A stretch of DNA of 64,000 nucleotides from Hymenobacter jeollabukensis. GTDB taxonomy: Bacteria > Bacteroidota > Bacteroidia > Cytophagales > Hymenobacteraceae. Under the pieces are notes generated by a model. It was not told the DNA's origin. It saw only the letters and a list, made by a program, of their open reading frames with translations, and made no database searches. Within the stretch, counting starts at the first letter, position 1. Each line of letters opens with the position of its first letter. Shown here one piece after another: positions 23,840 through 32,497 of this stretch. The stretch is taken from positions 248,001 to 312,000 of the forward strand of contig NZ_VAJM01000003.1 of assembly GCF_005771675.1 (NCBI RefSeq), written 5' to 3'. The position numbers were made by a program, and so were the translations under genes.

Positions 23840-24808
23840 TCAGCGCCGCGTCGGCACGGCGTCCGCACCGGCGACGGGCACGGCCGGCTTGCGGCGGCCA
23901 CCGAGCACCACCAGCATCACCGCCAGCACGATCAGGACCGCCCCGCCACCCATCTGCGCATTCAGCGGCTCGCCGCCCACGGCCTGGCCCAGCAGCACCG
24001 CCACCACCGGGTTGACGAAGGCGTAGGTGCCCGCCAGGGCCGGCTCCACCGTGCGCAGCAGCCAGATGTAGGCCGAAAAGGCTATCCACGAGCCGAACAC
24101 CACCAGGTAGCTGAAGGCCACCCAAGGCTGCCAGCCGATGCCGCCGAGGTGAAACTGCGCCGCCTCGCCGTGCAGCAACCCGGCCAGCAGCAGGAAAAAT
24201 CCGCCGCAAAGCATCTGCATGCCCACGCCCAGGAAGGGTGAGCCGCCCACCGGCTTCTGCTTCGATACCAACGAACCCACCGACCACATAAAGGAGGCGC
24301 CCAGCACGATGGCCACACCCAGCACCGGGTGCCCCGGAATGAGCACCGCCGCCGCCGGGCGGGTGCTGGCCAGCAAATACAGTCCGCCCACGCCCAGGGC
24401 CAGCCCCGCCGCCACCGTGGCCGTGGGCCGCGGCGACACCCCGCTCAGCCAGCCCAGCACGGCCAGAAACATCGGCACCGAGGCCACCAGCAGGGCGGCC
24501 AGGCCCGAGGGAATGTACTGCTGCGAAAACGTGGTGCCGCCGTTGCCAAACAGCAGCAGGCACAAGCCCACCACCGCGGCCCGGCCCCAGTCCTGCCGGG
24601 TGGGGCCGGGGCCGCCGCTGAGCCGCACGGCCGCGTACTGCACGCTGCCCGCCACCAGAAAGCGCAGGCCCGAGAGCAGCAGCGGGGGCCAGGCCGTCAG
24701 CGCCGTCTTGGTGGCCAGGTAGGTAGAGCCCCAGATCAGGTAAATGGCCAGCAGCGCCGCGCCGATGAGCAGGGGCGCGGGGCGGGCAGGAGAGGAAGCA
24801 ACGGACAT
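23840..24808 (-). CDS. EamA-family (DMT) transporter
   Basis: A 322-aa protein with about ten transmembrane helices in two EamA repeats, containing the typical YLIWGSTYLATK, GLRFLVAGSVQ and, in repeat 2, GYAFVNPVVAVLLG-like blocks (TYAFVNPVVAVLLGQAVGGE). Members export amino acids and other metabolites; the substrate is not predictable. The ATG at 24808 is chosen over an upstream TTG. Divergent from the SDR gene, with a nested inverted-repeat element between them. Confidence 0.92.
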   Translation of the reverse strand: MSVASSPARPAPLLIGAALLAIYLIWGSTYLATKTALTAWPPLLLSGLRFLVAGSVQYAAVRLSGGPGPTRQDWGRAAVVGLCLLLFGNGGTTFSQQYIPSGLAALLVASVPMFLAVLGWLSGVSPRPTATVAAGLALGVGGLYLLASTRPAAAVLIPGHPVLGVAIVLGASFMWSVGSLVSKQKPVGGSPFLGVGMQMLCGGFFLLLAGLLHGEAAQFHLGGIGWQPWVAFSYLVVFGSWIAFSAYIWLLRTVEPALAGTYAFVNPVVAVLLGQAVGGEPLNAQMGGGAVLIVLAVMLVVLGGRRKPAVPVAGADAVPTRR

Positions 24809-24926
24809 ACGGTTCAACAGCGCAACGCCGCGCCAACCAGCGGCGCAGCCTTCTACGAGGCCGCAAACCTACTGGACGCCCCGGCGGCATCCAACCCGGA
24901 TCTTGCGGCCGACGTGTCACCCCACC

Positions 24927-25110
24927 GTCATTGCGAGCGAAGCGAAGCAATCTTTCCTCTCGCGGCACAAACGGTGCAACACGTACTACCCGAAAACAGC
25001 ACCGCCCGAAACCTCGCGTCTGTATTTTCGGGCTGTGCTGTTTTGGGTTTGTATGTATTCTGGCGGCGGTGCTACTAGAGGAAAGATTGCCGCGCTTCGC
25101 TCGCAATGAC
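24927..25110. repeat. nested inverted-repeat (MITE-like) element
   Basis: Outer arms start GTCATTGCGAGCGAAGCGAA and end CGCTTCGCTCGCAATGAC, complementary over about 30 bp with small mismatches. An inner hairpin pairs CGAAAACAGCAC...GCCCGAAA with TTTCGGGC...GTGCTGTTTTGG. The 184-bp element lies in the 359-bp divergent spacer between the EamA and SDR genes and encodes nothing convincing. Confidence 0.8.
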
Positions 25111-25155
25111 AGCGGGGTGAACCGCTGCAAGCGCCACCGTAGCCCGCCAACTGCT

Positions 25156-25163
25156 TACCTTGG
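25156..25163 (+). promoter_or_regulatory. -7-like box TACCTTGG of the SDR gene
   Basis: One mismatch to TAnnTTTG; it ends 4 nt before the ATG at 25168, implying an essentially leaderless transcript. Confidence 0.45.
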
Positions 25164-25167
25164 CGGT

Positions 25168-25953
25168 ATGAGCTTTCAGAACCAGGTGGTGTGGGTAACG
25201 GGCGCCTCGGCCGGTATCGGTGAGGCCCTGGCGCGGGCATTTGCCCGGGCGGGTGCCCGCCTCGTGCTGTCGGCCCGCAACGAAGCCGAGCTGCAACGCG
25301 TGGCCGCCTGCACCCCCGCCGAAACGCTGGTGGTGCCGCTGGATCTGGCCGATGCCGCCAGCCTGCCCGCCAAGGTGCAGCTGGTGCTGGCCCATTTCGG
25401 CCGCCTCGATGTGCTGGTGAACAACGGCGGCGTGAGCCAGCGCAGCCTGGCGCTGGAAACCTCGCTGGAGGTGGACCGCCGCCTGATGGAGGTCAACTAT
25501 TTCGGCACGGTGGCGCTGAGCAAGGCCGTGCTGCCGCAGCTGCTGGCCCAGGGCAGCGGGCGCATTGTCACCATCAGCTCGCTCGTGGGCAAGTTCGGCA
25601 CGCCCTACCGCTCGGCCTACGCGGCCAGCAAGCACGCCCTGCACGGCTTTTTCGACTCGCTGCGGGCCGAGCTGCACGGCTCGGGCGTGGGTATTACCAT
25701 CCTCTGCCCGGGCTTTATCCGCACCGGGGTGTCGGTAAATGCGCTGACCGGCGACGGGCGCGCCCTCGGCACCATGGACGAAGCCACTGAGCAAGGCCTG
25801 GCCCCGGCCGAATTTGCCCGCCGGGCCCTGCCCCTTATTGCCCGCGGCGAAAACGAAGCCTACATTGGCGGCCGCGAAACCCTGGGCGTGTTCCTGAAGC
25901 GCTTCGCGCCGGGCTTGTTTGCCCGGTTCCTCACGCGGGCCAAGGTGCGGTAG
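25168..25953 (+). CDS. short-chain dehydrogenase/reductase (SDR)
   Basis: 261 aa. Classical SDR features: TGASAGIG cofactor motif (residues 11-18), NNGG, catalytic Ser in TISSLVGKFG and YxxxK in SAYAASKHAL, and CPGFIRTG. A NAD(P)-dependent oxidoreductase acting on a small hydroxyl or keto compound; similar proteins are annotated DHRS7-like or YqjQ-like. The short ATG at 25168 follows the promoter box and gives the canonical N-terminus. Confidence 0.93.
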   Translation: MSFQNQVVWVTGASAGIGEALARAFARAGARLVLSARNEAELQRVAACTPAETLVVPLDLADAASLPAKVQLVLAHFGRLDVLVNNGGVSQRSLALETSLEVDRRLMEVNYFGTVALSKAVLPQLLAQGSGRIVTISSLVGKFGTPYRSAYAASKHALHGFFDSLRAELHGSGVGITILCPGFIRTGVSVNALTGDGRALGTMDEATEQGLAPAEFARRALPLIARGENEAYIGGRETLGVFLKRFAPGLFARFLTRAKVR

Positions 25954-26128
25954 CAAGGATATGTATTTGGTAACGATGGTTACTGGTAATGATTTTGAAA
26001 CTGGTAACTGTTATTACTAGTGCGCACTCAGTTGTGAATAATAATCTGAGTGGCGACGCAATGCGGCTATAACAGCGCTGATTCGTCGAATCTGCCGGCC
26101 CGACGCAGCTTCAGCCGTGGGTACGGTG

Positions 26129-26136
26129 TATTTTTC
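26129..26136 (+). promoter_or_regulatory. -7-like box TATTTTTC of the M1 peptidase gene
   Basis: One mismatch to TAnnTTTG; it ends 3 nt before the ATG at 26140, so the mRNA is probably leaderless. Confidence 0.45.
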
Positions 26137-26139
26137 GCC

Positions 26140-27822
26140 ATGCGTTTCCCCTCTGCTTTTTCCGTGCTTCGGGCTGCTCTGGGCGCCGTGGCCCTGCTGG
26201 CCTTGCCGCGCTTCGGCACGGCCCAGCTACTGCAAGCCAAGCCCGCCTTCACCCGCGCCGACTCGCTGCGCGGTACCCTCACGCCGCCGCGCAGCTGCTA
26301 CGACGTCAACTATTACCACCTCGACGTCAAGCTCGATATCGGCCAGAAGGCCATCAGCGGCTCCAACCTGTTCCGCTTCACCGCCACGCAGGACTTCACG
26401 CGCCTGCAGTTCGACCTCTTCGCCAACCTGAAAGTGGAGCGCGTGGCCTACAAGGGCCAGAACCTGCCCTTTACCCGCGAGGCCAACGCGGTGTTCGTGA
26501 CCTTCCCGCAGCCCATCCGGCAGGGCAGCCGCGACGAATTCACCGTGTACTACGGCGGCAACCCCACCATTGCCCAGCGTGCCCCCTGGGACGGCGGCTT
26601 CGTGTTCACCGAGCACGGCCCCGGGCAGCCCTGGGTGGCCACAGCCTGCCAGGGCGTGGGCGCCAGCATCTGGTGGCCCACCAAGGACCACCAGTCCGAC
26701 GAGCCCGACTCGATGCTGATCAGCGTGACGGTACCCAAGGGGCTGACGGACGTCTCGAATGGGCGCCTGCGCAAAACCACCCAGCTCAAGGGCAACCTCA
26801 CGCGCTTCGACTGGGCCGTCACGAACCCCATCAACAACTACGACGTGGCCCTGAACGTGGCGAACTACGCGCACATCGGCGACACGTACCAGGGCGAGAA
26901 GGGCCGGCTGACGCTGGACTACTGGGTGCTGCCGGAAAACGTGGACAAGGCCAAAAAGCAGTTCGGGGCCAACGTGAAGCCCATGCTCAAGGCGTTTGAG
27001 TCGTGGTTCGGGCCGTACCCGTTTTATGAAGACGGCTACAAGCTGGTGGAAACGCCGCACCTGGGCATGGAGCACCAGAGCGCCGTGGCCTACGGCAATA
27101 AGTACCTCAACGGCTACCTGGGCCGCGACCTGTCGGGCACCGGCTGGGGCACCCGGTGGGACTTCATTGTGGTGCACGAAAGCGGCCACGAGTGGTTCGG
27201 CAACAACATCACCTCGAAGGACATTGCCGACATGTGGATTCACGAGTCGTTTACCACCTACTCGGAAAGCCTGTTCGCCGAAAGCCAGTTTGGCAAACCG
27301 GCCGCGCTGGAATTTTTGCACGGGATGCGGCGCAACATCCAGAATGACGCACCTATTATCGGGCCCTACGGCGTGAACCGTGAAGGCTCGGGCGACATGT
27401 ACCCCAAGGGCGCCGTGCTGCTGAACATGGCGCGCACGGTGATTAACGACGACCAGAAATGGCGGCAGATTCTGCGCGGGCTCAACCAGCAGTTCTACCA
27501 CCAGACCGTCAGCACCGAGCAAATCGTGGGCTACATCAACCAGCAGGCCGGCCGCGACCTGACCAAGATGTTCGACCAGTACCTGCGCCACCCCAGCATC
27601 CCCACTCTGGAAATCCGCTTCGAGCCGGATGGCCGCCCCGTGGCCCGCTGGATTGCCGACGTGCGCGGCTTCGATATGCCGGTGCGGGTGCGCGCCAAGG
27701 GCGGCGAATGGCGCCTGATTCAACCCACGACGACGTTTCAGGCCGTCGACGTGCCCGGTCTGAGCAAGGACAACCTTGAAGTCGACACGTTCAACTACTA
27801 CATCGGCGTGCTGGTGGAGTAG
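26140..27822 (+). CDS. secreted M1-family metallopeptidase
   Basis: 560 aa with a signal peptide (about residues 1-29, ending FGTAQ). An N-terminal beta-saddle (CYDVNYYHLDVKLDI) precedes a gluzincin catalytic domain with H346-E347-SG-H350 (VVHESGHEWFGN) and Glu369 (WIHESF), spaced as in M1 enzymes. The exopeptidase GxMEN-type motif reads GMEHQSAVAYG, as in many bacterial M1 proteins. It probably removes N-terminal residues from peptides in the periplasm. The C-terminal helical domain of larger M1 enzymes is missing; a short beta domain ends the protein. The next gene starts 43 bp later with its own -7 box. Confidence 0.93.
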   Translation: MRFPSAFSVLRAALGAVALLALPRFGTAQLLQAKPAFTRADSLRGTLTPPRSCYDVNYYHLDVKLDIGQKAISGSNLFRFTATQDFTRLQFDLFANLKVERVAYKGQNLPFTREANAVFVTFPQPIRQGSRDEFTVYYGGNPTIAQRAPWDGGFVFTEHGPGQPWVATACQGVGASIWWPTKDHQSDEPDSMLISVTVPKGLTDVSNGRLRKTTQLKGNLTRFDWAVTNPINNYDVALNVANYAHIGDTYQGEKGRLTLDYWVLPENVDKAKKQFGANVKPMLKAFESWFGPYPFYEDGYKLVETPHLGMEHQSAVAYGNKYLNGYLGRDLSGTGWGTRWDFIVVHESGHEWFGNNITSKDIADMWIHESFTTYSESLFAESQFGKPAALEFLHGMRRNIQNDAPIIGPYGVNREGSGDMYPKGAVLLNMARTVINDDQKWRQILRGLNQQFYHQTVSTEQIVGYINQQAGRDLTKMFDQYLRHPSIPTLEIRFEPDGRPVARWIADVRGFDMPVRVRAKGGEWRLIQPTTTFQAVDVPGLSKDNLEVDTFNYYIGVLVE

Positions 27823-27830
27823 GGGCGCCG

Positions 27831-27838
27831 TACGTTTG
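27831..27838 (+). promoter_or_regulatory. -7 box TACGTTTG
   Basis: Perfect TAnnTTTG match 27 nt before the ATG of the alpha/beta hydrolase gene. It gives that gene its own promoter although the M1 gene ends only 9 bp earlier. Confidence 0.65.
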
Positions 27839-27865
27839 CGCCCTCTCTCAATCTTACCAGTTTCC

Positions 27866-29398
27866 ATGCTCCGACTACTCGCCCTGTGCATCCTGGGCCT
27901 CATTGCCCGGGCGGCCCACGCGGGCGCCGGCTTCGCCGACCTTCAGCCCGGCCCGCACAGCGTCGGCTTCCGCGTGGTGCAGCAGTACGACTACTCTCGA
28001 GCCTACCGCGAGACAACCGACCTGGTCACTGGCAAGCCCTACGCGGGCGAGCGGGCCCGGCCCGTGCAGACGCTGGTGTGGTACCCGGCGCAGAAAGGCG
28101 GCAGCCCGCTGCGTTATGCCGATTACGTGCGCACCGAGGCCACCGACGAAATCTTCGGCCGCCCCGAAGCGGAGTTGACGGCCTACCTGGATGGCCGGCG
28201 GCAGTGGGCCATGGCCCGAATCGGGGCCAAAGCCGCCCAGGCCATGCTGGAGCAGCGTATGTGGGCCGTATCGAACGCCGCGCCCGCCGCCGGCAAGTTT
28301 CCGGTGGTCATCTACGCGGCCGGGGGCGGCGGGGCGGCCCACGAAGCGGCCGACTTCTGCGAGTACCTCGCCAGCCAGGGCTACGTGGTGCTGGCCAGCC
28401 GCAGCCTCGGCACCCGCACCTACCCGATGAACTTCGACCCGGAAGGCCTCGACACCCAGTCCCGCGACATTCGCTTCCTGCTGTCCTTCGCCCACACCCT
28501 GCCCCAGGCCGACGCCGCCCACGCGGCCGTGGCCGGCTGGAGCTGGGGCGGCCTGGCCAATGCCCTGGCCGCTGCCCAGGACAACCGCATCGGCGCCATC
28601 ATCAGCTTCGACGGCACCCAGTACCGCGAGCAAACCAAGGCCATTGCCCGCACCCGCCTCACCGTGCCCTGGCTGTACGTGCAGCGCCGGCCGGCCTCCG
28701 TGCGCGAGCTGGCCGCCGACGGCATGGAAACCACCGCCATCCTGCTCAACGAGGCCCGGTACGCCGACCTTTACCACGTGGTGATGAACCCGCTGGAGCA
28801 CATCGACTTTTCGACGGCGGCCCTGCGCGTGGCTTCGCCGGCGCATTTCACCGACTACTCCCGCGCCGAAGTGAAAGCCGCCTACCGCTGGAGCTGCCGC
28901 TACGCCCTCGAATTCCTCAACTTCACCCTGAAGGGCAACGCCACCGGCCAGCAGTTTCTCGACCGCACGCCCGCCCAAAACGGCGTGCCCGCCCACACCG
29001 CCCTGGCCTACCACCTGCCCGCCCAGGCCGGCCCGGTGCCCACGCAGGCCAGCTTTGCCGCCGCGCTGGCCCAGCAGGGCTTTGGCAAGGCCCTGGACAT
29101 CTACCGCCGCCTGCAGCAGCAGGAGCCCACGTTTGCCCTCTCGGAAGGCGCCCTGAACACCTGGGGCTACCAGCTCATGCGCGAGGCTCACGATTTGCCC
29201 GCCGCCCTGGCCATCTTCCGCCTCGGCACCGAGGTCTACCCCACCGACGCCAACCTCTTCGACAGCCTGGCCGAAGCCGACGAAAACAACCACGACACCG
29301 CGGCCGCCATTCAGCACTACCGCCGCTCCCTGGAGCTGAACCCCGGCAACACTAACGCCCAGCAGCACCTGAAGGCGCTTGGAGCCGCCGGGCAGTAG
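27866..29398 (+). CDS. secreted alpha/beta hydrolase with C-terminal TPR repeat
   Basis: 510 aa with a signal peptide (cleavage after ARAAHAG-type sequence near residue 18). The body is an alpha/beta hydrolase resembling the platelet-activating-factor acetylhydrolase/dienelactone group: FPVVIYAAGGGG oxyanion region, nucleophile Ser226 in GWSWGG, ISFDGTQ and a late His in PLEHIDF. The C-terminal ~120 residues contain a TPR-like unit (AAAIQHYRRSLELNPGNTNAQQHL). Substrate unknown; esterase or lipase activity in the periplasm is likely. It is followed by a large repeat element. Confidence 0.85.
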   Translation: MLRLLALCILGLIARAAHAGAGFADLQPGPHSVGFRVVQQYDYSRAYRETTDLVTGKPYAGERARPVQTLVWYPAQKGGSPLRYADYVRTEATDEIFGRPEAELTAYLDGRRQWAMARIGAKAAQAMLEQRMWAVSNAAPAAGKFPVVIYAAGGGGAAHEAADFCEYLASQGYVVLASRSLGTRTYPMNFDPEGLDTQSRDIRFLLSFAHTLPQADAAHAAVAGWSWGGLANALAAAQDNRIGAIISFDGTQYREQTKAIARTRLTVPWLYVQRRPASVRELAADGMETTAILLNEARYADLYHVVMNPLEHIDFSTAALRVASPAHFTDYSRAEVKAAYRWSCRYALEFLNFTLKGNATGQQFLDRTPAQNGVPAHTALAYHLPAQAGPVPTQASFAAALAQQGFGKALDIYRRLQQQEPTFALSEGALNTWGYQLMREAHDLPAALAIFRLGTEVYPTDANLFDSLAEADENNHDTAAAIQHYRRSLELNPGNTNAQQHLKALGAAGQ

Positions 29399-29420
29399 CC
29401 GGGCGGGCAGCAGAACGACA

Positions 29421-29634
29421 ACTCCCCTCCTCAGATGAGGAGGGGACGCTTTGGCGCCAGCCAAAGCTGGGGTGGTTGACCGTCGTTGCTGACTCCAGAA
29501 CAGTTAGTCCGAACGACTCTGCGCCCTCTGCGGCAACTTCCGCGCCCTCTGCGGGCTAAACAACATCAGCAACGACGCAACCACCCCAGCCGTTGCTGGC
29601 GCAACGGCGTCCCCTCCTCCAATGAGGAGGGGAG
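29421..29634. repeat. ~214-bp composite inverted-repeat element
   Basis: Left half ACTCCCCTCCTCA-gat-GAGGAGGGGACG, GCGCCAGC, AGCTGGGGTGGTTG, GTCGTTGCTGA; right half contains the complements TCAGCAACGAC, CAACCACCCCAGC, GCTGGCG, GCGTCCCCTCCTC and TGAGGAGGGGAG in mirrored order. Sub-hairpins occur in each half. It occupies most of the 340 bp between the hydrolase gene and lpd and is typical of a non-coding MITE/REP-like element. Confidence 0.8.
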
Positions 29635-29699
29635 CTGACCGCTCATCAACCTTTCCCGCGGCCGCCGTGTTTTCCCTTACGGCGCTGGGCATTCTGCCT

Positions 29700-29707
29700 T
29701 ACCTTTG
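29700..29707 (+). promoter_or_regulatory. -7 box TACCTTTG of lpd
   Basis: Perfect TAnnTTTG match, with C following; 31 nt before the ATG at 29739. It shows that an upstream in-frame start at 29622 is not used. Confidence 0.7.
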
Positions 29708-29738
29708 CCCGCAGCGCTTCATCAACCCGATTTTCAGC

Positions 29739-31145
29739 ATGAACCAATACGACGTTACCGTCATCGGCTCCGGCCCCGGCGGCTACGTGGCGGCCATCCG
29801 CTGCGCCCAGCTCGGCTTCAAAACGGCCATCATCGAGAAATACGACACGCTCGGCGGCACCTGCCTGAACGTGGGCTGCATTCCCTCGAAGGCCCTGCTC
29901 GACTCCACGGAGCACTTCCACAATGCCGGCCACACCTTCAAGGAGCACGGCATCGAGCTGAGTGGCCTGCAGATCAACATGAACCAGCTCATCGACCGCA
30001 AAAACGGGGTGGTGAAGGCCAATGTCGACGGCATCCAGTTCCTGATGAAGAAAAACAAAATCGACGTCATCAAGGGCGTCGGTTCGTTCATCGACAAGAA
30101 CCACATCAGCATCGTGCCCCGCGAAGGCGGCGAGGCCCAGCAGATTGAAACCAAGAACGTCATCATTGCCACCGGCTCCAAGCCCACGGTGCTGCCGTTC
30201 ATCGCCCAGGACAAGGAGCGCATCATCACCAGCACCGAGGCCCTGAACATCCGCGAGGTGCCCAAGCACATGATTGTCATCGGCGGCGGCGTCATCGGCC
30301 TGGAAATGGCTTCCGTCTACGCCCGCCTCGGCGCCAAGGTGTCGGTGGTGGAGTTCATGGACTCGCTCATCCCCACCATGGACCGCGGCCTGGGCAAGGA
30401 GCTCAAGCGCATCCTGGGCAAAATCGGCATCGAGTTCTTCCTCTCGCACAAAGTCACCGGCGCCACCCGCCAGGGCGACACCGTGACGGTAACCGCGACC
30501 AATCCCAAGGGCGAGGAAGTGAAGTTTGAGGGCGACTACTGCCTGGTGGCCGTGGGCCGCGTGCCCTACACCGCCGGCCTGAACCTGGAAGCCGCCGGCG
30601 TGCAGCTGGAAGAGCGCGGCCGCATCAAGGTCGATGAGCACCTGCAAACCAACGTGCCCGGCATCTACGCCATCGGCGACGTGACTCGGGGCGCCATGCT
30701 GGCCCACAAGGCCGAGGAAGAAGGCGTGTTCGTGGCCGAGCGCATTGCCGGCCAGAAGCCCCACGTGAACTACCTGCTCATCCCCGGCGTGGTGTACACC
30801 TGGCCCGAAGTGGCCGGCGTGGGCTACACCGAAGAGCAGCTGAAAGAGCAGGGCCGCGCCTACAAAACCGGCTCCTTCCCCTTCCGCGCCTCGGGCCGCG
30901 CCCGCGCCAGTATGGACCTCGACGGCTTCGTGAAGGTGCTGGCCGACAAGGAAACCGACGAAATCCTGGGCGTGCACATGATCGGTCCGCGCATCGCCGA
31001 CCTCATTGCCGAAGCCGTGACGGCTATGGAGTTCCGCGCCTCCGCCGAGGACGTGGCCCGCATGAGCCACGCCCACCCTACCTACGCCGAAGCCATGAAG
31101 GAAGCCTGCCTGGCCGCCACCGAGAACCGGGCGATTCATATGTAA
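29739..31145 (+). CDS. lpdA: dihydrolipoyl dehydrogenase (E3)
   Basis: 468 aa. FAD-binding GSGPGGY (10-16), redox-active disulfide C42-x4-C47 in GGTCLNVGCIPSK, NAD-binding GGGVIGLEMASVYARLG, second FAD block YAIGDVTRG and the C-terminal MSHAHPTYAEA His-Glu pair are all present. It reoxidises dihydrolipoamide of 2-oxoacid dehydrogenases and probably serves the sucA/odhB complex encoded 20 kb upstream, as well as pyruvate or branched-chain complexes and glycine cleavage. It has its own promoter. Confidence 0.98.
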   Translation: MNQYDVTVIGSGPGGYVAAIRCAQLGFKTAIIEKYDTLGGTCLNVGCIPSKALLDSTEHFHNAGHTFKEHGIELSGLQINMNQLIDRKNGVVKANVDGIQFLMKKNKIDVIKGVGSFIDKNHISIVPREGGEAQQIETKNVIIATGSKPTVLPFIAQDKERIITSTEALNIREVPKHMIVIGGGVIGLEMASVYARLGAKVSVVEFMDSLIPTMDRGLGKELKRILGKIGIEFFLSHKVTGATRQGDTVTVTATNPKGEEVKFEGDYCLVAVGRVPYTAGLNLEAAGVQLEERGRIKVDEHLQTNVPGIYAIGDVTRGAMLAHKAEEEGVFVAERIAGQKPHVNYLLIPGVVYTWPEVAGVGYTEEQLKEQGRAYKTGSFPFRASGRARASMDLDGFVKVLADKETDEILGVHMIGPRIADLIAEAVTAMEFRASAEDVARMSHAHPTYAEAMKEACLAATENRAIHM

Positions 31146-31165
31146 TCCTGCACGGCAGTAACCGT

Positions 31166-31963
31166 ATGCGGATACAGTGCAATGTTTGCAAAGGCAGCCT
31201 GCTCATGGCTGCCTTTGTTTTGTTAATGGGGTGTGGGGGGCAGCCGGCGGATCAAACCCAGGCTACCGCTCCGGTAGCTGAACCAGCGGTAGCGTCAGCG
31301 GCTTTCGTGATGCCAGCCCCGATGTCCAACCTTGCAATCCACGATAGTATAGGGCCCGTGGAGCTGGCTTGGCAACGGGTGGACCTTTCAGGCTTGCAAA
31401 CGGCCGCCGCTAGCGGAATGCAAGTGGATACGCTTCTGGGAAGATTCCTGCAGGTGCGGGAAGTCGACCAAGCTCCACGGCTGTTTTACCAACCAACTCC
31501 AGGCTCAAGTGTCTGGACTGAAGTTCAGTTGGCACTGCCTGAGTGGGACGATAATTCGTGGTGGCGCAACGGCAATGGCACAGTTGTCCTTGATACACTG
31601 AATTTGGACGGTCGCGGAGCGCCCGAAGTTTTAGCCACCGTCGAGACGTATCACATGGGCTCGGGAAGTGGCAGCCGCTGGGTGTACCAAGCCGTGCTGG
31701 ATGTTAGCGCCAAACCGGTTTTGCTGCTGAGGGGCTTAACGGAAATCGAGGAAGAAACTCATGGCCCCGGGGCAGAGGGTACGCCTGCGGATGAATTAGT
31801 CGTTAGCTGTGAAAGGAAAATGGCGCTGCGTAACCACGAAGTGGTTGTTGGAGCTACTTACACGGTAGGTAAGCCCGACTCAGTTACCTGCGCTATCCTG
31901 ACGAAGCTCCCCGCCGGCCGCTACCGCTATCAGCACGGCAACATTGTTCGCGTCGGGAACTAG
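31166..31963 (+). CDS. hypothetical lipoprotein, 265 aa
   Basis: A lipoprotein signal (VLLMGC, Cys about residue 23) is followed by an Ala/Pro/Thr linker and a beta-rich domain with TVVLDTLNLDGRGAPEVLATVETY, reminiscent of VCBS/FG-GAP-like repeat-reporter proteins of Bacteroidota. Base composition is clearly less GC-rich than its neighbours, hinting at later acquisition or relaxed codon use. It starts 20 bp after lpd and may be cotranscribed; a strong terminator follows. Function unknown. Confidence 0.75.
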   Translation: MRIQCNVCKGSLLMAAFVLLMGCGGQPADQTQATAPVAEPAVASAAFVMPAPMSNLAIHDSIGPVELAWQRVDLSGLQTAAASGMQVDTLLGRFLQVREVDQAPRLFYQPTPGSSVWTEVQLALPEWDDNSWWRNGNGTVVLDTLNLDGRGAPEVLATVETYHMGSGSGSRWVYQAVLDVSAKPVLLLRGLTEIEEETHGPGAEGTPADELVVSCERKMALRNHEVVVGATYTVGKPDSVTCAILTKLPAGRYRYQHGNIVRVGN

Positions 31964-31973
31964 ACAACCAAAA

Positions 31974-32002
31974 AGCCGCCCGCCACAACGTGGCGGGCGG
32001 CT
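31974..32002 (+). terminator. rho-independent terminator
   Basis: Perfect stem AGCCGCCCGCCAC / GTGGCGGGCGGCT with a 3-nt loop, then CCCGTTTC. Confidence 0.85.
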
Positions 32003-32028
32003 CCCGTTTCAGCAGTACCTGGCGGCGG

Positions 32029-32250
32029 CTACCCTAGCAGCTCGTCCCGGCGGCGGGCAATGCCGGCTCTGGTGGTGGTGAACAGCGCGGTCAGGGTGTC
32101 GTTCTGCTCTTCGTCCACGTCGTCGATGAGGGCGGAGCCGGGGTCTTGGCAGATGCGCTTCTCCCGCCGCAAGAAAAGCCTCTGAGCAGTTAAGCAGGCA
32201 GAAACAGATGGAGCACAAGCATACGACGCGGGAGTAGTCCATTCACTCAC
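32029..32250 (-). pseudogene. possible small gene or 3' remnant
   Basis: A 73-codon open frame. Its C-terminal half (ALIDDVDEEQNDTLTALFTT, then IARRRDELLG) reads like a genuine acidic/helical protein end, whereas its N-terminal half (Cys/Ala/Ser-rich) does not. It may be the tail of a decayed gene whose front is lost; the adjacent upstream DNA is AT-rich and non-coding. No family recognised. Confidence 0.3.
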
Positions 32251-32497
32251 CTGTACCCGAGCATATTCTATTTTTCCCAGCTTTTATCTGAATGCAGCAA
32301 AAGGCGAAAAAACAGAAAAAGCTTGAAATCGACTGGATATAGCCCGAAAAAACGCCTTGGGGACTATTGATGACCAGAAAACCACTCGAATATTTTTCCC
32401 GAGAGTTATTTTATCTGCAAAAAAGCTAGGAAAAAGCAGATGAGCTTGCCGCTGACTGTTTATCTTCCCCCAGGACTAGTTATTCCCATCCCTGCTA
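32251..32497. other. AT-rich intergenic segment
   Basis: With the doubtful frame before it, this makes about 490 bp with no firm gene. Positions 32255-32470 are markedly AT-rich with A-runs (GGCGAAAAAACAGAAAAAGC). Probably the promoter region of the gene at 32498; no consensus -7 box was identified. Confidence 0.4.
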
